DNA from: Micrococcaceae bacterium Sec5.1
GTDB lineage: Bacteria; Actinomycetota; Actinomycetes; Actinomycetales; Micrococcaceae
DNA: 64,000 bases
NCBI GenBank assembly: GCA_039636795.1
Contig: CP143430.1
Span: 2,480,001 to 2,544,000 of the forward strand
Reading direction: 5' to 3'
Within the stretch, counting starts at the first letter, position 1, and every line of letters begins with the position of its first letter. Of this stretch, positions 1 through 8,339 are shown in pieces. The translations under genes were made by a program, and so were the position numbers. The notes under the pieces are model-generated. The model ran no database searches. It was not told the origin of the DNA and saw only the letters and a list, made by a program, of their open reading frames with translations.

Positions 1-65
1 CGGATCTCCGACCCTGAAATAGCCACCACATCCGTAAGCGTCCCACGGACGTCGACCGAGAACAT
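1..65 (-). CDS. N-terminus of a HyuA-like hydantoinase/oxoprolinase, cut by the window edge
   Basis: Read on the minus strand, an ATG at 65 opens a frame that runs off the left edge. It gives 21 codons beginning MFSVDVRGTLTDVVAIS. In the hydantoinase A/5-oxoprolinase family the N-terminus carries the ATP-site motif DxGGTFTD. Here it reads DVRGTLTD, so the second glycine of the usual pair position is arginine and F is leucine. That suggests either a diverged or a decaying copy. The complete-looking homologue at the other end of the window (62844 on) reads MDIGGTFTDIVAY. A GGAGG lies about ten bases upstream of the ATG. The family call rests on the motif alone, because only the first residues are visible. 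It is divergent to the truncated racemase at 413. Confidence 0.55.
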   Translation of the reverse strand, partial: MFSVDVRGTLTDVVAISGSEI

Positions 66-412
66 CACCGGAGCGCCTCCAGTTCGTCGGGGAGGAACTC
101 AATTGGACCGATAGCTTCCTCTTCTGTCGATCAACCTCGTTGAGGCATTCCTGGCACCGCGTCGTTAGAAATCACCCACCTTCGGAGGTCGCTGGATAAC
201 GCCGGATGCCTGCACTTTGACAGTGCGAACACTCAGAGTCGATGGGTTAGCGCATCTGCTCCCCGGTCAAACTCCACGGCTCGGATAATGCGCCATTGCA
301 CGGGCGCTCTCTGTCCATGCTTCCGGTGAAGCTTATGGCGGATATCGTCGCACAAACTCGGGAATTTTGGTATCGATTCCAGTAGCGGGCTAGACAAGCT
401 TGGTTTCGTATC
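66..412. other. Intergenic or degenerate stretch
   Basis: About 350 bases lie between the HyuA-like start and the truncated racemase. Short frames on both strands are broken by stops. I could not find the missing racemase N-terminus in any forward frame, so it appears deleted rather than frameshifted. No clear promoter or repeat was seen. Confidence 0.4.
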
Positions 413-1129
413 TTGGAACGAGTCAAGCAGGCCGAGCAGGATGGCTTTGACGCCGCGTTTCCGGGCGTCTGCTACGGTGAGTTCTACCTGCAAGAGGCGC
501 GTCAGGCGGTCAAAATACCGGTCATAGGGCCAGCGGAATCAGCGATGATAATGGCACAACTTATCGGCGCCAGATTCGGCGTGGTGACACTAGCTACTGA
601 AGACTACTTTACTCAGGGACCGGTTTATGGTCACAACGCGGTGGAGCAAAACCTGCGCCTTCTCGGCTGGGAAAATCGCGCAATTAGCAGACCAGTGCGT
701 CCGCTTACAGCTCCCTTGGGACCACTCCTGGTTGAGGCGTACAATGGCCGACCAGAGCGGTTGATTGAGGTGTTCGAGGCCAAAGCTCTGCAGTGCGTAC
801 GCGATGGTGCAGATGTCGTGATTTGCGGTTGCATGCCCTACGGAACAGCTTTGTCCAAAGTTGGTTACAACGAGGTGACTGGTACCGGGGTGCCAGTAAT
901 AACGCCGTTGCCTGCAATGATTAAGATGGCAGAATCGTTGGTCGACCTACAGCGCAGCGTGGGAATGGCGAAGTCGGAAGCAGTTGTCAGTCCTTATCGG
1001 AGCACCCCGGATAAGGTACTTGAGGATCTAGCCGTGCGGGGAATCGGGATACCGCAGGTTCGGCAGTCAGGCCAGTCATTCGCTAACGCGTACACTCCAG
1101 ATGGTTCCCGGGACGCCATGACTGTCTAG
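413..1129 (+). pseudogene. Asp/Glu/hydantoin racemase family protein, N-terminally truncated
   Basis: The 238-residue frame opens at a TTG with an in-frame stop at 383. It matches the Asp/Glu/hydantoin racemase fold, whose cofactor-free racemases use two cysteines. Here they lie in FPGVCYGEFY (about residue 20) and VVICGCMPYG (about residue 140). Between them is the glycine-rich segment GARFGVVTL, and a C-terminal PVITPLPAMIKMAESLV follows. In the full-length relative at 60238-61062 the first cysteine is near residue 92, so about 70 residues holding the first Rossmann-like half-domain are missing here. No ribosome binding site supports the TTG. It is probably a 5'-deleted gene that may still be read but is unlikely to make an active enzyme. 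A HyuA start diverges from it, as in the cluster at 60-64 kb. Confidence 0.6.
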
Positions 1130-1473
1130 CGACTGAATGGCGTTCGGGCGAAGGCGATGGTGCACTGTCGATTCACTGAAGTAAGAGTTCAACGGTGAGT
1201 TCGGCCATTGCTTCGATCTTTTGATACACCGTAGTTTGGCCAAGCGAAGCCCATCCTGAAATCGGGATCGTCGTAGCAACTATCCAAAGATCCCCGGGAA
1301 CATGGATTGCATTTGGTCAGGCGGAGTCGTCCCTTGGGCGTCAGGAGCGAGTTAGCGTGGGACGCTGAAGACCTCCTTGTGGTTCGGACTGTAGACAAGC
1401 CCTACTCCACTCGGAGGTCTTCTTTTTGTCACCTAACCACGCCCCATGTTCCTAACCTCTGTGGTTCATAAAT
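1130..1473. other. Intergenic stretch with a long hairpin
   Basis: No gene is recognised between the racemase fragment and the SRPBCC gene. The stretch holds a perfect 10-bp inverted repeat: GAAGACCTCC at 1367-1376 and GGAGGTCTTC at 1413-1422. The second arm is followed directly by a T-run. It could end transcripts from the left, or be the end of a lost insertion element. The loop of about 36 bases is long for an ordinary intrinsic terminator. Confidence 0.4.
1367..1428 (+). terminator. Possible terminator-like hairpin with T-run
   Basis: The arms GAAGACCTCC and GGAGGTCTTC pair perfectly, and the right arm is followed by TTTTTGTC. The loop is about 36 bases. On the plus strand this lies downstream of the racemase fragment and could end its transcript. 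The element may also be a relic of a transposable-element end. Confidence 0.3.
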
Positions 1474-1914
1474 TTAGGCGCCGACAACCTCGGGCTGGGG
1501 TGCTTCCTCACCCGTCTCCAGGACCGTGATCAGTTCAGACCACAGCATATCCATGTACTCATCGCCGAGTTCCACCGCCCATGAATCCGGAGCGATGTCA
1601 GTGATCCACTCGAACCGGCAGCGACCGTCGCCGGTGTCGAAGACCCGCATGGACCCGTGGTGATAGGTGGCTTTCCAGAACGACGATTCGAGCACCGTGT
1701 AAGAAGCGTACCTGTGCTCAGGATCGATCGTGATGTTCAGTTCCGGCTGCTCAAGGCCTCCACCGCGGGAGATGACGGTTCGCACAGGACCTTCGATGCG
1801 ATTCTCTTCGATGAAGCTGAACACGCGGATGTCGGCCCGCATGAAGCGGTCGACGATTTCCCAGGCGGCATCCGGAGAGACGCTGAGGTTTGCTGCTTTC
1901 AAGAAAATTGCCAA
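1474..1914 (-). CDS. SRPBCC (START/polyketide cyclase-like) family protein
   Basis: The product is about 146 residues from a TTG at 1914 that has AAAGG seven bases upstream. The open frame extends to an ATG at 2019, but that leader is proline-rich and unlike the family. The start ATKAANLSVSP-type strand followed by DAAWEIVDRF is the usual SRPBCC opening (here FLKAANLSVSPDAAWEIV). Later come PVRTVISRGG, a strand-turn-strand centre, and the terminal helix DMLWSELITVLE. SRPBCC proteins form a helix-grip cavity that binds small hydrophobic ligands, and some act as cyclases or dehydratases. The ligand cannot be told. It lies downstream of the aldehyde dehydrogenase on the same strand, 143 bases away, and may share its transcript. 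Confidence 0.65.
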   Translation of the reverse strand: MAIFLKAANLSVSPDAAWEIVDRFMRADIRVFSFIEENRIEGPVRTVISRGGGLEQPELNITIDPEHRYASYTVLESSFWKATYHHGSMRVFDTGDGRCRFEWITDIAPDSWAVELGDEYMDMLWSELITVLETGEEAPQPEVVGA

Positions 1915-2057
1915 GAGTGGCCCTTTCGAATGGTCCGCTGAGGCGGAAATTGATCTGATTTGTAAAGTATTGGCTGGGCACGGACAGGGCAGCGGGTGGC
2001 TGGGCCGGGGTCCTGCCACTCTGCCGCCCGTTTCCGTCTTGTTCCGGAAGGATATCG

Positions 2058-3614
2058 TTACGCTTCTGGGCTTCCCGGTCCGTCACCGCGGCGCACCCCG
2101 TTGGTCACCGCGTCCGGCAGCTGCTTGCCCGGGTCCATCGAGATCGTCCGGCTGTGCAGGTACTCGTCCACGGCCGTCGGGCCGTGTTCGCGTCCTATCC
2201 CTGACTTGCCATACCCACCGAACGGCGAACCCAGATCGGCCGTGACGGTGTTGACGGAGAACGTGCCTGTTCGGATGCGCCGTGCCACCTCGAAGCCGTG
2301 GGCATCGTCGGCGGTGAACACCGATCCCGCGAGTCCGTAGGGGGTCTCGTTCGCGATGCGGATGGCGTCTTCCTCTCCCTCGTGCGGGATGAGGACGGCG
2401 ACGGGGCCGAAGACCTCTTCGCGGGCGATTTTCATGTCGTTGTGAGCGTTGGTGATCAGTGTGGGCTCGTAGTACCAACCCGCGGACATGCCGGCGGGGC
2501 GACGGCCGCCTGCAGCCACGGTGGCTCCTTCACGACGTGCCTCCTCGACGAAGAACTCGACACGATCGCGCTGCCTGGAGGTTACGAGCGGGCCGACCAC
2601 CGTGTCCGGGTCCATAGGGTCGCCGATCTTGAGGGACGAGAACGCCTGCGCGAGCGCCTCGGCGTATGCGTCGTACTGCTCGGCCGGCACGATGAACCGG
2701 GTCCGCGCAACACAGTGCTGTCCCGAGTTGGCGCCGACGCTGCCATCGACCAGCGCGGGTACAACGTCCTCCAGCCGCGCGTCGTCCAGAACGATTGCTG
2801 CAGACTTGCCGCCGAGCTCCAGGAGGACCGGCCGCACCAGAGCACCACAGGCTGCGGCGATTTTGGCACCGACCGCATCCGATCCGGTGAAGCTGACCAT
2901 GTCGACGCCGGGGTGCTCGACCAAGTACGCCGACTCGGCCGGCTCGGCCGCAACGATGTTCACGACGCCGGGCGGCAGACCTGCTTCCTCGAAGATCTCC
3001 CCATAGACGAACGTGGCAAGCGGGGTGGGCTCAGGGACCTTGATCACCACAGTGCAGCCCGCGATCAGTGCTGGCGCCAGCTTCTGTCCGATCGCCGGAA
3101 TCGCGAAGTTGTAGGCGGGGAACGACGCCACCACGCCAATGGGCTCACGCACGACGAGGCTGTTGCCGGCCATCGGGACCGTGGGGCCACCTGCTGATCC
3201 TCCGGTGAAGCTCGTCAGATCACTGATCCGGATTTCCTCGAGCTCCAGAATGCGCCCCACCTCGGCGTAGTAGTTAAAGCTCATCACGGGCGCTACCGTC
3301 ATGTAGTACTGCGAGAGGAGCATGGAACAACCCAGCTCTTCGGAGATCAGGGGCGCCAGTTCATGCTGACGCTTCTCGATGCCAGTGGCGATGCGAGTGA
3401 GGTAGCCCGCGCGCTCGGCAGGACTCATCCGAGGCCACGGGCCGTCGTCGAAGGCCCGGCGCGCTGCAGCGACCGCGCCGTCGATGTCTTGCTGCGAGGC
3501 GGCAGGGACACGTCCGACGAGCTCCTCTGAGCGTGGCGAGATCACGTCGAAGCTGCGGTCTGACTTTGCGGCGCGCCAGGCGCCGTCGATGAAGAAGGAA
3601 TCGTGCTCGATCAT
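2058..3614 (-). CDS. Aldehyde dehydrogenase family protein
   Basis: At 518 residues this has normal length for the NAD(P)-dependent aldehyde dehydrogenase superfamily, cytosolic enzymes that oxidise aldehydes to acids. Visible landmarks are the oxyanion Asn169 in SFPAYNF, the cofactor Lys192 in IKVPEP, SFTGS near 241-245, the general-base Glu266 in LELGGKS, and the nucleophile Cys301 in SGQHCVART. EEVFGPV, which contacts the cofactor ribose, follows, and then PFGGYGKSGIGRE. All catalytic residues are present, so it should be active. The C-terminal tail of about 20 residues after DPGKQLP is longer than usual. The upstream gene, a deleted SDR, overlaps its start by four bases (ATGA), so the two once formed an alcohol-to-acid oxidation pair. 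The substrate is unknown. Confidence 0.9.
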   Translation of the reverse strand: MIEHDSFFIDGAWRAAKSDRSFDVISPRSEELVGRVPAASQQDIDGAVAAARRAFDDGPWPRMSPAERAGYLTRIATGIEKRQHELAPLISEELGCSMLLSQYYMTVAPVMSFNYYAEVGRILELEEIRISDLTSFTGGSAGGPTVPMAGNSLVVREPIGVVASFPAYNFAIPAIGQKLAPALIAGCTVVIKVPEPTPLATFVYGEIFEEAGLPPGVVNIVAAEPAESAYLVEHPGVDMVSFTGSDAVGAKIAAACGALVRPVLLELGGKSAAIVLDDARLEDVVPALVDGSVGANSGQHCVARTRFIVPAEQYDAYAEALAQAFSSLKIGDPMDPDTVVGPLVTSRQRDRVEFFVEEARREGATVAAGGRRPAGMSAGWYYEPTLITNAHNDMKIAREEVFGPVAVLIPHEGEEDAIRIANETPYGLAGSVFTADDAHGFEVARRIRTGTFSVNTVTADLGSPFGGYGKSGIGREHGPTAVDEYLHSRTISMDPGKQLPDAVTNGVRRGDGPGSPEA

Positions 3615-4114
3615 ATGGATCTGTTACCTTTCTTGACACTGTTGCCGGCGTCGACAGGCAGCGCGACGCCGGTGATGAACTTGGCGTCCGCCGACCAGCA
3701 CGCGACGGGGTCCGACACATCGTTGGACTCGATCCGCTGCAGGTCCGGCAGCGCGTTGAGGGGAGCGACCGCACCGCGCGCATCGTCGACCTCGGGGTTG
3801 TCAATGTGCGGCGGGACCATGTCGCACAGCGCCTGGTACATGATCAGCGGGAGGTTGACATTGTGTACTTGCCCGAGTCCGCATACGTCCCCTATCCCGG
3901 ACACGATATGGCGGCCTAGGCAACCAACGCACCGCACCGTCTCCTTGAGGCCGGACTTTGTTGCCGGGTCGTATTTTACTGTCGCGACGTCTTCGCAGCA
4001 GATGTCGAGAGGGATGATGTCAGCACCTACTGCGTCAATGCTGATGGCGTGCGAACGCCGTTGACTGCGAGCAGCTCCCGTCACAAATGCGACGCTGCTC
4101 TTGGGCAAACCCAT
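3611..4114 (-). pseudogene. Mycofactocin-type SDR oxidoreductase, internally deleted but in frame
   Basis: The 167-residue frame starts with VAFVTGAARSQRRSHAIS, a degraded form of the Rossmann start VAFVTGAARGQGRSHA typical of mycofactocin-coupled short-chain dehydrogenases. ADIIPLDIC follows. Near residue 85 the text jumps from the family's NVNL segment (HNVNL) to its C-terminal PHIDNPEVDDARG and FITGVALPVDAG. The missing middle, about 100 residues, holds the catalytic Ser and the YxxxK pair, so no dehydrogenase activity is expected. The frame stays open, which points to a recent or in-phase deletion. The stop overlaps the aldehyde dehydrogenase start in an ATGA. It may survive only because it is translationally coupled to that gene. 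Confidence 0.7.
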
Positions 4115-4559
4115 GCCTGTTACCTCAGCCCTGTCTCATCATTCGCGTCAGGGCCCGCAATGCGAACCATTCCTTGAAGCACTGCGAACAAGTCACCCAC
4201 CAGTTACCATGGAATCGAATTCATAGAATCGTAACCTGACGCTCGCGCGCAAGCAAGTGTCCGAGTTGACTGATTGCAATGAGGCAACAGGATGTCAGGG
4301 CGACCGCCTGGCGCCATAAGACGTGAGATCGATGCTCACGGGGGTATTGCGCTAAAGCACAAGTCTTGACTACGATGCCAAAGACGCAAGACGGTTTACC
4401 AGTATCTGCGTCACGCCAGGCTTGGAAGTGTAGGCGCCCAGAAGCCCATTGCTCCATTAAGCACTCAAATCGCACGCGCAGGGAGCTCGCTTCGTTGCGC
4501 CGCTGACTCAAAAATGATGACTCCAGAGATTACTGGGTCCAAAACACAGGTGGTCAAAG
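4115..4559. other. Intergenic region between SDR relic and MFS gene
   Basis: This 445-bp gap separates the divergent SDR relic and MFS gene and should hold both promoters. An open frame on the minus strand at 4221-4511 has no recognisable family, no ribosome binding site and no coding bias, so I do not call it. The near-palindrome TGATTGCAAT at about 4270 partly resembles the 14-bp palindrome at 62556. Confidence 0.35.
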
Positions 4560-6014
4560 ATGACACAATCTCTATCGGCCGAGGCTCGTACCGGCCGATT
4601 CACTTCGTTAGTTGCACTAGTCTGGCTCGGCGGCGTAGGCGTAGACATCCAGTGGGGCACCCTGCCTCCGCTGGTTGGGGTAATAGCGGCATCGTCCGGC
4701 CTGTCGGGGTCGGAAATCGGCTGGGTCTTTAACTCAATGATGGTCGGCAGTGCCATCTCTGTCGGCCTCACTGCACGTATGGGCGACATCTATGGGCATC
4801 GCAAGGTCCTTATTGCACTGAGCTTCCTAGCACTGCTGGGATGCGCCGTGGCTGCAACAGGCGATGGTTTTTGGCCTCTCGTTGCAGGCCGGTTCCTCTT
4901 AGGCTTTGCTGTTACCCTCCCTCTGAGCTGGGGGCTCCTGCGCCCACGGGCTACCGCGCGTCAGATCCGAATTGTCTCGTTAGGACTCTCATTCGTGATG
5001 GCGATCTTTACACCGACCGCACTCGTTGTCGGAGGCTTTGTCGTTGAATTGGGATTGCCGTGGCAGAGCGTTTTCTGGGTGAGTTTCGCCCTGTACGCTG
5101 TGCTGCTGGTACTTGCCCTTGCCTCATCTGAAACGCCCGCTGCCTCCCGTTATGTCGGTCGCCTGAACTGGTTCGCTTCGCTGGGGCTCGGCATTTGGGT
5201 CACTGCACTGTTGGTCGGAATCAGCGAGGGACCAGCCCTGGGCTGGAGTTCACCCATCGTGGTCGGCTCGTTTGGCGTGAGCGCCGTGACGTTGACCGTC
5301 TGGTCGATTCAGCAGCGGCGCAGCCCGGACCCCCTGATGTCGTTCCGCAACATGGACCGACGTCAGGCCATCATCGGATATTCCGGGATCTTCTTGATAA
5401 GCGTGGTCGGGGTGAGCATTTTTGTCGCGCTGCCGGCTATGTTGCAGACCCCGACGTCGTCAGGGTACGGCCATGGCCTGTCTGCCCTGGACTCTACGTA
5501 TGTGCTGCTCGCTATCATTCCCGGCTCCGCGCTGGGATACCTCTGGACTCGATGGGGACTCAACCGGCTGGGTCCGAAGATCGTTCTGGTCATATCCGGA
5601 ACCGCCTCGATTGGTGTCTTTCTCGGTTTCACAGTTGCTAACGGCCCGGTTTGGATGTCCTGGGTGTGGGTCTTCGGCTATGCCCTCGCAACCCTGAGCT
5701 GCTTGACCACCGGGTACTCGCTCGTCGCGGCCGCCGGCCGCCAGGACAACATGGCGGTGACCATTGGCATGCAAAGCATTATCCAGTACGTCTCGGGGAC
5801 GATACCTACCGCAATTGTGTTGAATGTACTAGTACCCGGTGCTGGTGGATTCGTTCCTAAGGAAACATTTGATGGCATCTTTATTGGGGCCGCCCTGGTT
5901 GTCGTCGTGTTTGTCCTCATTTGGGCCGTCCTTGCCCCGAAGCGCCTCACAGATCGCCACGCAATCGACACTGAAAGCGATCCCACGAAAGTCAGGATTG
6001 CCAGTCACTCGTAA
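4560..6014 (+). CDS. MFS transporter, DHA2-like
   Basis: The 484-residue protein is strongly hydrophobic, with about 14 predicted membrane segments and therefore the layout of the 14-TM DHA2 drug/proton antiporter group of the major facilitator superfamily. The motif-A-like loop ARMGDIYGHRKVL lies after the second segment (about residues 73-85). The helix-4 arginine lies in AGRFLLGF, and GVSIFVALPAMLQ begins a C-terminal half helix. It would sit in the cytoplasmic membrane and move a small organic molecule using the proton gradient. Direction and substrate cannot be read from the sequence. The neighbours are catabolic relics, so uptake of a growth substrate is as likely as efflux. It appears to be transcribed alone. 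Confidence 0.8.
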   Translation: MTQSLSAEARTGRFTSLVALVWLGGVGVDIQWGTLPPLVGVIAASSGLSGSEIGWVFNSMMVGSAISVGLTARMGDIYGHRKVLIALSFLALLGCAVAATGDGFWPLVAGRFLLGFAVTLPLSWGLLRPRATARQIRIVSLGLSFVMAIFTPTALVVGGFVVELGLPWQSVFWVSFALYAVLLVLALASSETPAASRYVGRLNWFASLGLGIWVTALLVGISEGPALGWSSPIVVGSFGVSAVTLTVWSIQQRRSPDPLMSFRNMDRRQAIIGYSGIFLISVVGVSIFVALPAMLQTPTSSGYGHGLSALDSTYVLLAIIPGSALGYLWTRWGLNRLGPKIVLVISGTASIGVFLGFTVANGPVWMSWVWVFGYALATLSCLTTGYSLVAAAGRQDNMAVTIGMQSIIQYVSGTIPTAIVLNVLVPGAGGFVPKETFDGIFIGAALVVVVFVLIWAVLAPKRLTDRHAIDTESDPTKVRIASHS

Positions 6015-6292
6015 GACCAAGTGCAGTGGCGGAGTGCAGAGACATCACCGCGTTTCACGAGCCAACCTGTGGTGCAGTTAGAAGGCGCGGAGGATGTCTT
6101 CCAACCCCAAAAGAGCGTACGAGGACACCCGGTTAAGGAGACAACAACGACCATGTTCAGAAGGCGATTTCCTCTTGTCCCTGAAAAGGCTACTGACTCC
6201 GGCATTCTCGTACCCAGGATCAACTTCACAACATTCATAGGCACCCTCAGCCCTGATACTCCGTTTGGCCTCGCTAGGGAGATCGATCTGCT

Positions 6293-6628
6293 GTGACGGA
6301 GAGCAAGCGAAACCCAACGGGGTATCCCGTGAAGTCATACGCCGCTGATGTCCTGGATACTCCGCCGGAGCTTGGCGTAACGCAGGAAGAATACCCCCTG
6401 CATTTCAGGGAGTGGCAACCGGACGAATTGGAAAAGCATCCCCTGTTGATATGGACAGGACTGGCCCCCGGAGACATCGTGTCACTTCGCGCTAATAACG
6501 CTCAGAGCTACGTTGGAATGGTGGAATCCAAGACAAATGACGGGCTGGTGATTTGGATGAGGGACGAAATAAACGAGCGGAGGCTCTTCCACTTTCAGGA
6601 CTGCCGGTCCGTACAGATGTTGCGTTAG
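6293..6628 (+). CDS. Small conserved-looking hypothetical protein
   Basis: This 111-residue protein begins at a GTG and has no membrane segment or signal peptide. It is acidic and has a compact centre HPLLIWTGLAPGDIVSLRAN, followed by VGMVESKTNDGLVIWMRDEINERR. The alternation of short strands (APGDIVSLR, YVGMVES, GLVIWMRD) suggests a small beta-barrel. It resembles small hypothetical proteins of Arthrobacter relatives, but I know of no function. It sits alone between the MFS gene and the decayed IS3 element. Confidence 0.5.
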   Translation: MTESKRNPTGYPVKSYAADVLDTPPELGVTQEEYPLHFREWQPDELEKHPLLIWTGLAPGDIVSLRANNAQSYVGMVESKTNDGLVIWMRDEINERRLFHFQDCRSVQMLR

Positions 6629-6747
6629 TTGGCGCTGATATGTACTGCTGGGCAAACAGTCAAAGTTATTCTTCCGATGTATGAGGTGATTCCCCCTGAT
6701 TGGGAGAAAGAAAGCGTCCGGCTAAGCTCCCGTTAGCTGTCCAACGT

Positions 6748-7526
6748 CTATGCGATAGCCAACAGATTTTCCTGCGTCCAGTTTTCCCAGTATCGTTTCG
6801 GCGTCATGCCGTCTAAGGATCCGCGGGGCCGTTCATGATTGTAGATAGCTTTCATTCCTCGGCCAAATATGTCGCTTCGGCTATGGTGTCCATGATTTCT
6901 CCGGTGAGCCGTTCCTTCTGAATTGGGCGCTGAAGGATTCGATGAAGCCCTTCTGCCAGGGTGATCCGGGGTCGATGAACGCGGTATCGACCCCGGCCGT
7001 GCTGCACCAGTCAATCCTGCCGCTGCAGTGAATTCCAGCCCCGTTGTCGCAGCGGACGTAGTTCGGTGGGGTGCGGATTTCAGCGATGATGTCCTCCAGC
7101 CCCGCGCGGGATGCTTGCCGACCTCGGCGCTCAGGTCGGCACGCAACTGGGCCTCCTGGAAGCCCATGTGGGGTTTCTTCTTCCGGAACGCGGACCGGTC
7201 TTGGCCGATAACTCCGCACGCTGAGCGCTCGGATGCCCGGAACTTCTCCACTGCCATGCGCACGGCACGGCTGCGGGCTGCGGGGCTCAGAATTTTCCCT
7301 TCGCCACCTCGTTGAGGATGTCGACGACCAGCTACCTCTCCGCCAGATCCTTCGTCGCCTTGAGGCCTCGGCGTTCTTCTCAGTACTGGTTCAGCCAGCG
7401 GTACGAAGTCGCCTCGGTGATCTGCAGTTCCTTGATGACCTCGACCATCGGACGTCCGTCATTGAGCATTTTCTGGCCCTGCCGGACCTTGGCGATGACC
7501 TGCTCGGGAGAGTGTCTGCGTGCCAT
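6748..7526 (-). mobile_element. Decayed IS3-family insertion sequence (orfA and orfB remnants)
   Basis: On the minus strand the ATG at 7526 opens MARRHSPEQVIAKVRQGQKM, the typical IS3 OrfA helix-turn-helix start, which stops after SYRWLNQY at about 7380. OrfB-like pieces follow in shifting frames: RAVRMAVEKFRASERSACGV, then the DDE-domain piece NYVRCDNGAGIHC with DPGSPWQKGFIESF, and finally YNHERPRGSLDGMTPKRYW at the C-terminus. The order is right, but several frameshifts and stops separate the pieces. The normal OrfB motif CDNGPEF is altered to CDNGAGI. No transposase can be made. Terminal inverted repeats were not identified. Confidence 0.7.
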
Positions 7527-7669
7527 GATTCGTGAAATTCCTCCTGCGTTCATTCTCGGACACGAAAACTCGCACGAACACTGGACTTCCATCTGAGGAC
7601 CCGACCAGAGTCATCCAGCATCCGCGGGACGTAGCCTGGTACGGCATCACTCACAACGACCCCTAAACC

Positions 7670-7880
7670 ATGGGAACATGCATTAGATGCTACGACGAGT
7701 ATTGTCGAGTGGACGACCGATGGTTATTCCAACGCAGACACATGCGATACGAGTACTACACTTCCCATGAGGAGTTGGCCCTGAGCCTTGAGGGGCGCCA
7801 GCGAGTACGTGTTCCCGGGCGGTACCGGCGTGATGCGGAAATTCCGGAGGAATTGCCGTCGCACCAAGCCGCGAAAGCCG
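7670..7880 (+). pseudogene. C-terminal relic of a SnoaL-like protein (copy of the gene at 32570)
   Basis: The frame reads VDDRWLFQRRHMRYEYYTS, then HEELALSLEGRQRVRVPG and RDAEIPEELPS. The intact protein encoded at 32570-33166 ends with VDGRWLFARRQMRYEYFSS, HEALGRSLAGRQRVRVPG and RDAEIPEELPG. The match covers roughly the last 60 residues, and the N-terminal two thirds are absent. The next relic (7918) is the start of the same downstream neighbour, so this is a remnant of a second copy of that gene pair and not a chance match. Confidence 0.65.
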
Positions 7881-7917
7881 ATCGGGACAGAGGGCCTGAG
7901 GGTCCATCCAACTCCAT

Positions 7918-8060
7918 TCACGACCCTTATCGAGCTAACCTGGGCGATGCTTCAAAGGACCCTGCACGCTGAGGGGGGGCAGCCTGAAGGAACGTCGCAA
8001 CGGGTACGAGGCAGTGCTCGCTCAGTTACGAATTCCCGATGTTGGCCGATCGGGCGCTGA
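7918..8060 (+). pseudogene. N-terminal relic of an HSL-type alpha/beta hydrolase (copy of the gene at 33166)
   Basis: One frame reads AMLQRTLHAEGG, matching AMLQHALPAEGG near residue 18 of the intact hydrolase at 33166. After a frame change the text reads NGYEAVLAQLRIPD, matching EGYEAVLAQLPIPD near residue 38. The sequence then loses all similarity. Only about 40 codons survive and they lie out of frame, so this is non-functional. It follows the SnoaL relic in the same order as the intact pair. Confidence 0.55.
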
Positions 8061-8339
8061 CCGAACCCAGCCACAGCGATGGACATGCTGCGGAAATCGG
8101 ACAGTTTTTATAATGCGGTGACAACATCGGCTGCCACCCGGACGGCCTCTATCAAGGCTCGTTGTTGCTGTTCCGGAATGTTGATTAGACATATCCGTCC
8201 CAGCAGTACCACCGGCCGTTCTCCTAATTACCTGGCAGTCCAAATCCACACAAACCTCGAAGGGCCACGTTTTCTGCCAGCGTTCCGAATCAACGCGAGG
8301 TGCAAAGTCTCGCCGCAGCCGCGAAGCCACACGAGCGTG

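Noticed and set aside
2298..3197. Long open frame of 299 codons on the plus strand
   Set aside because: It runs antisense through the aldehyde dehydrogenase gene, has no family resemblance and reflects codon bias of the true gene.
4221..4511. Possible small gene of 96 codons on the minus strand
   Set aside because: No ribosome binding site, no family match and no coding bias. It lies in a likely divergent promoter region.
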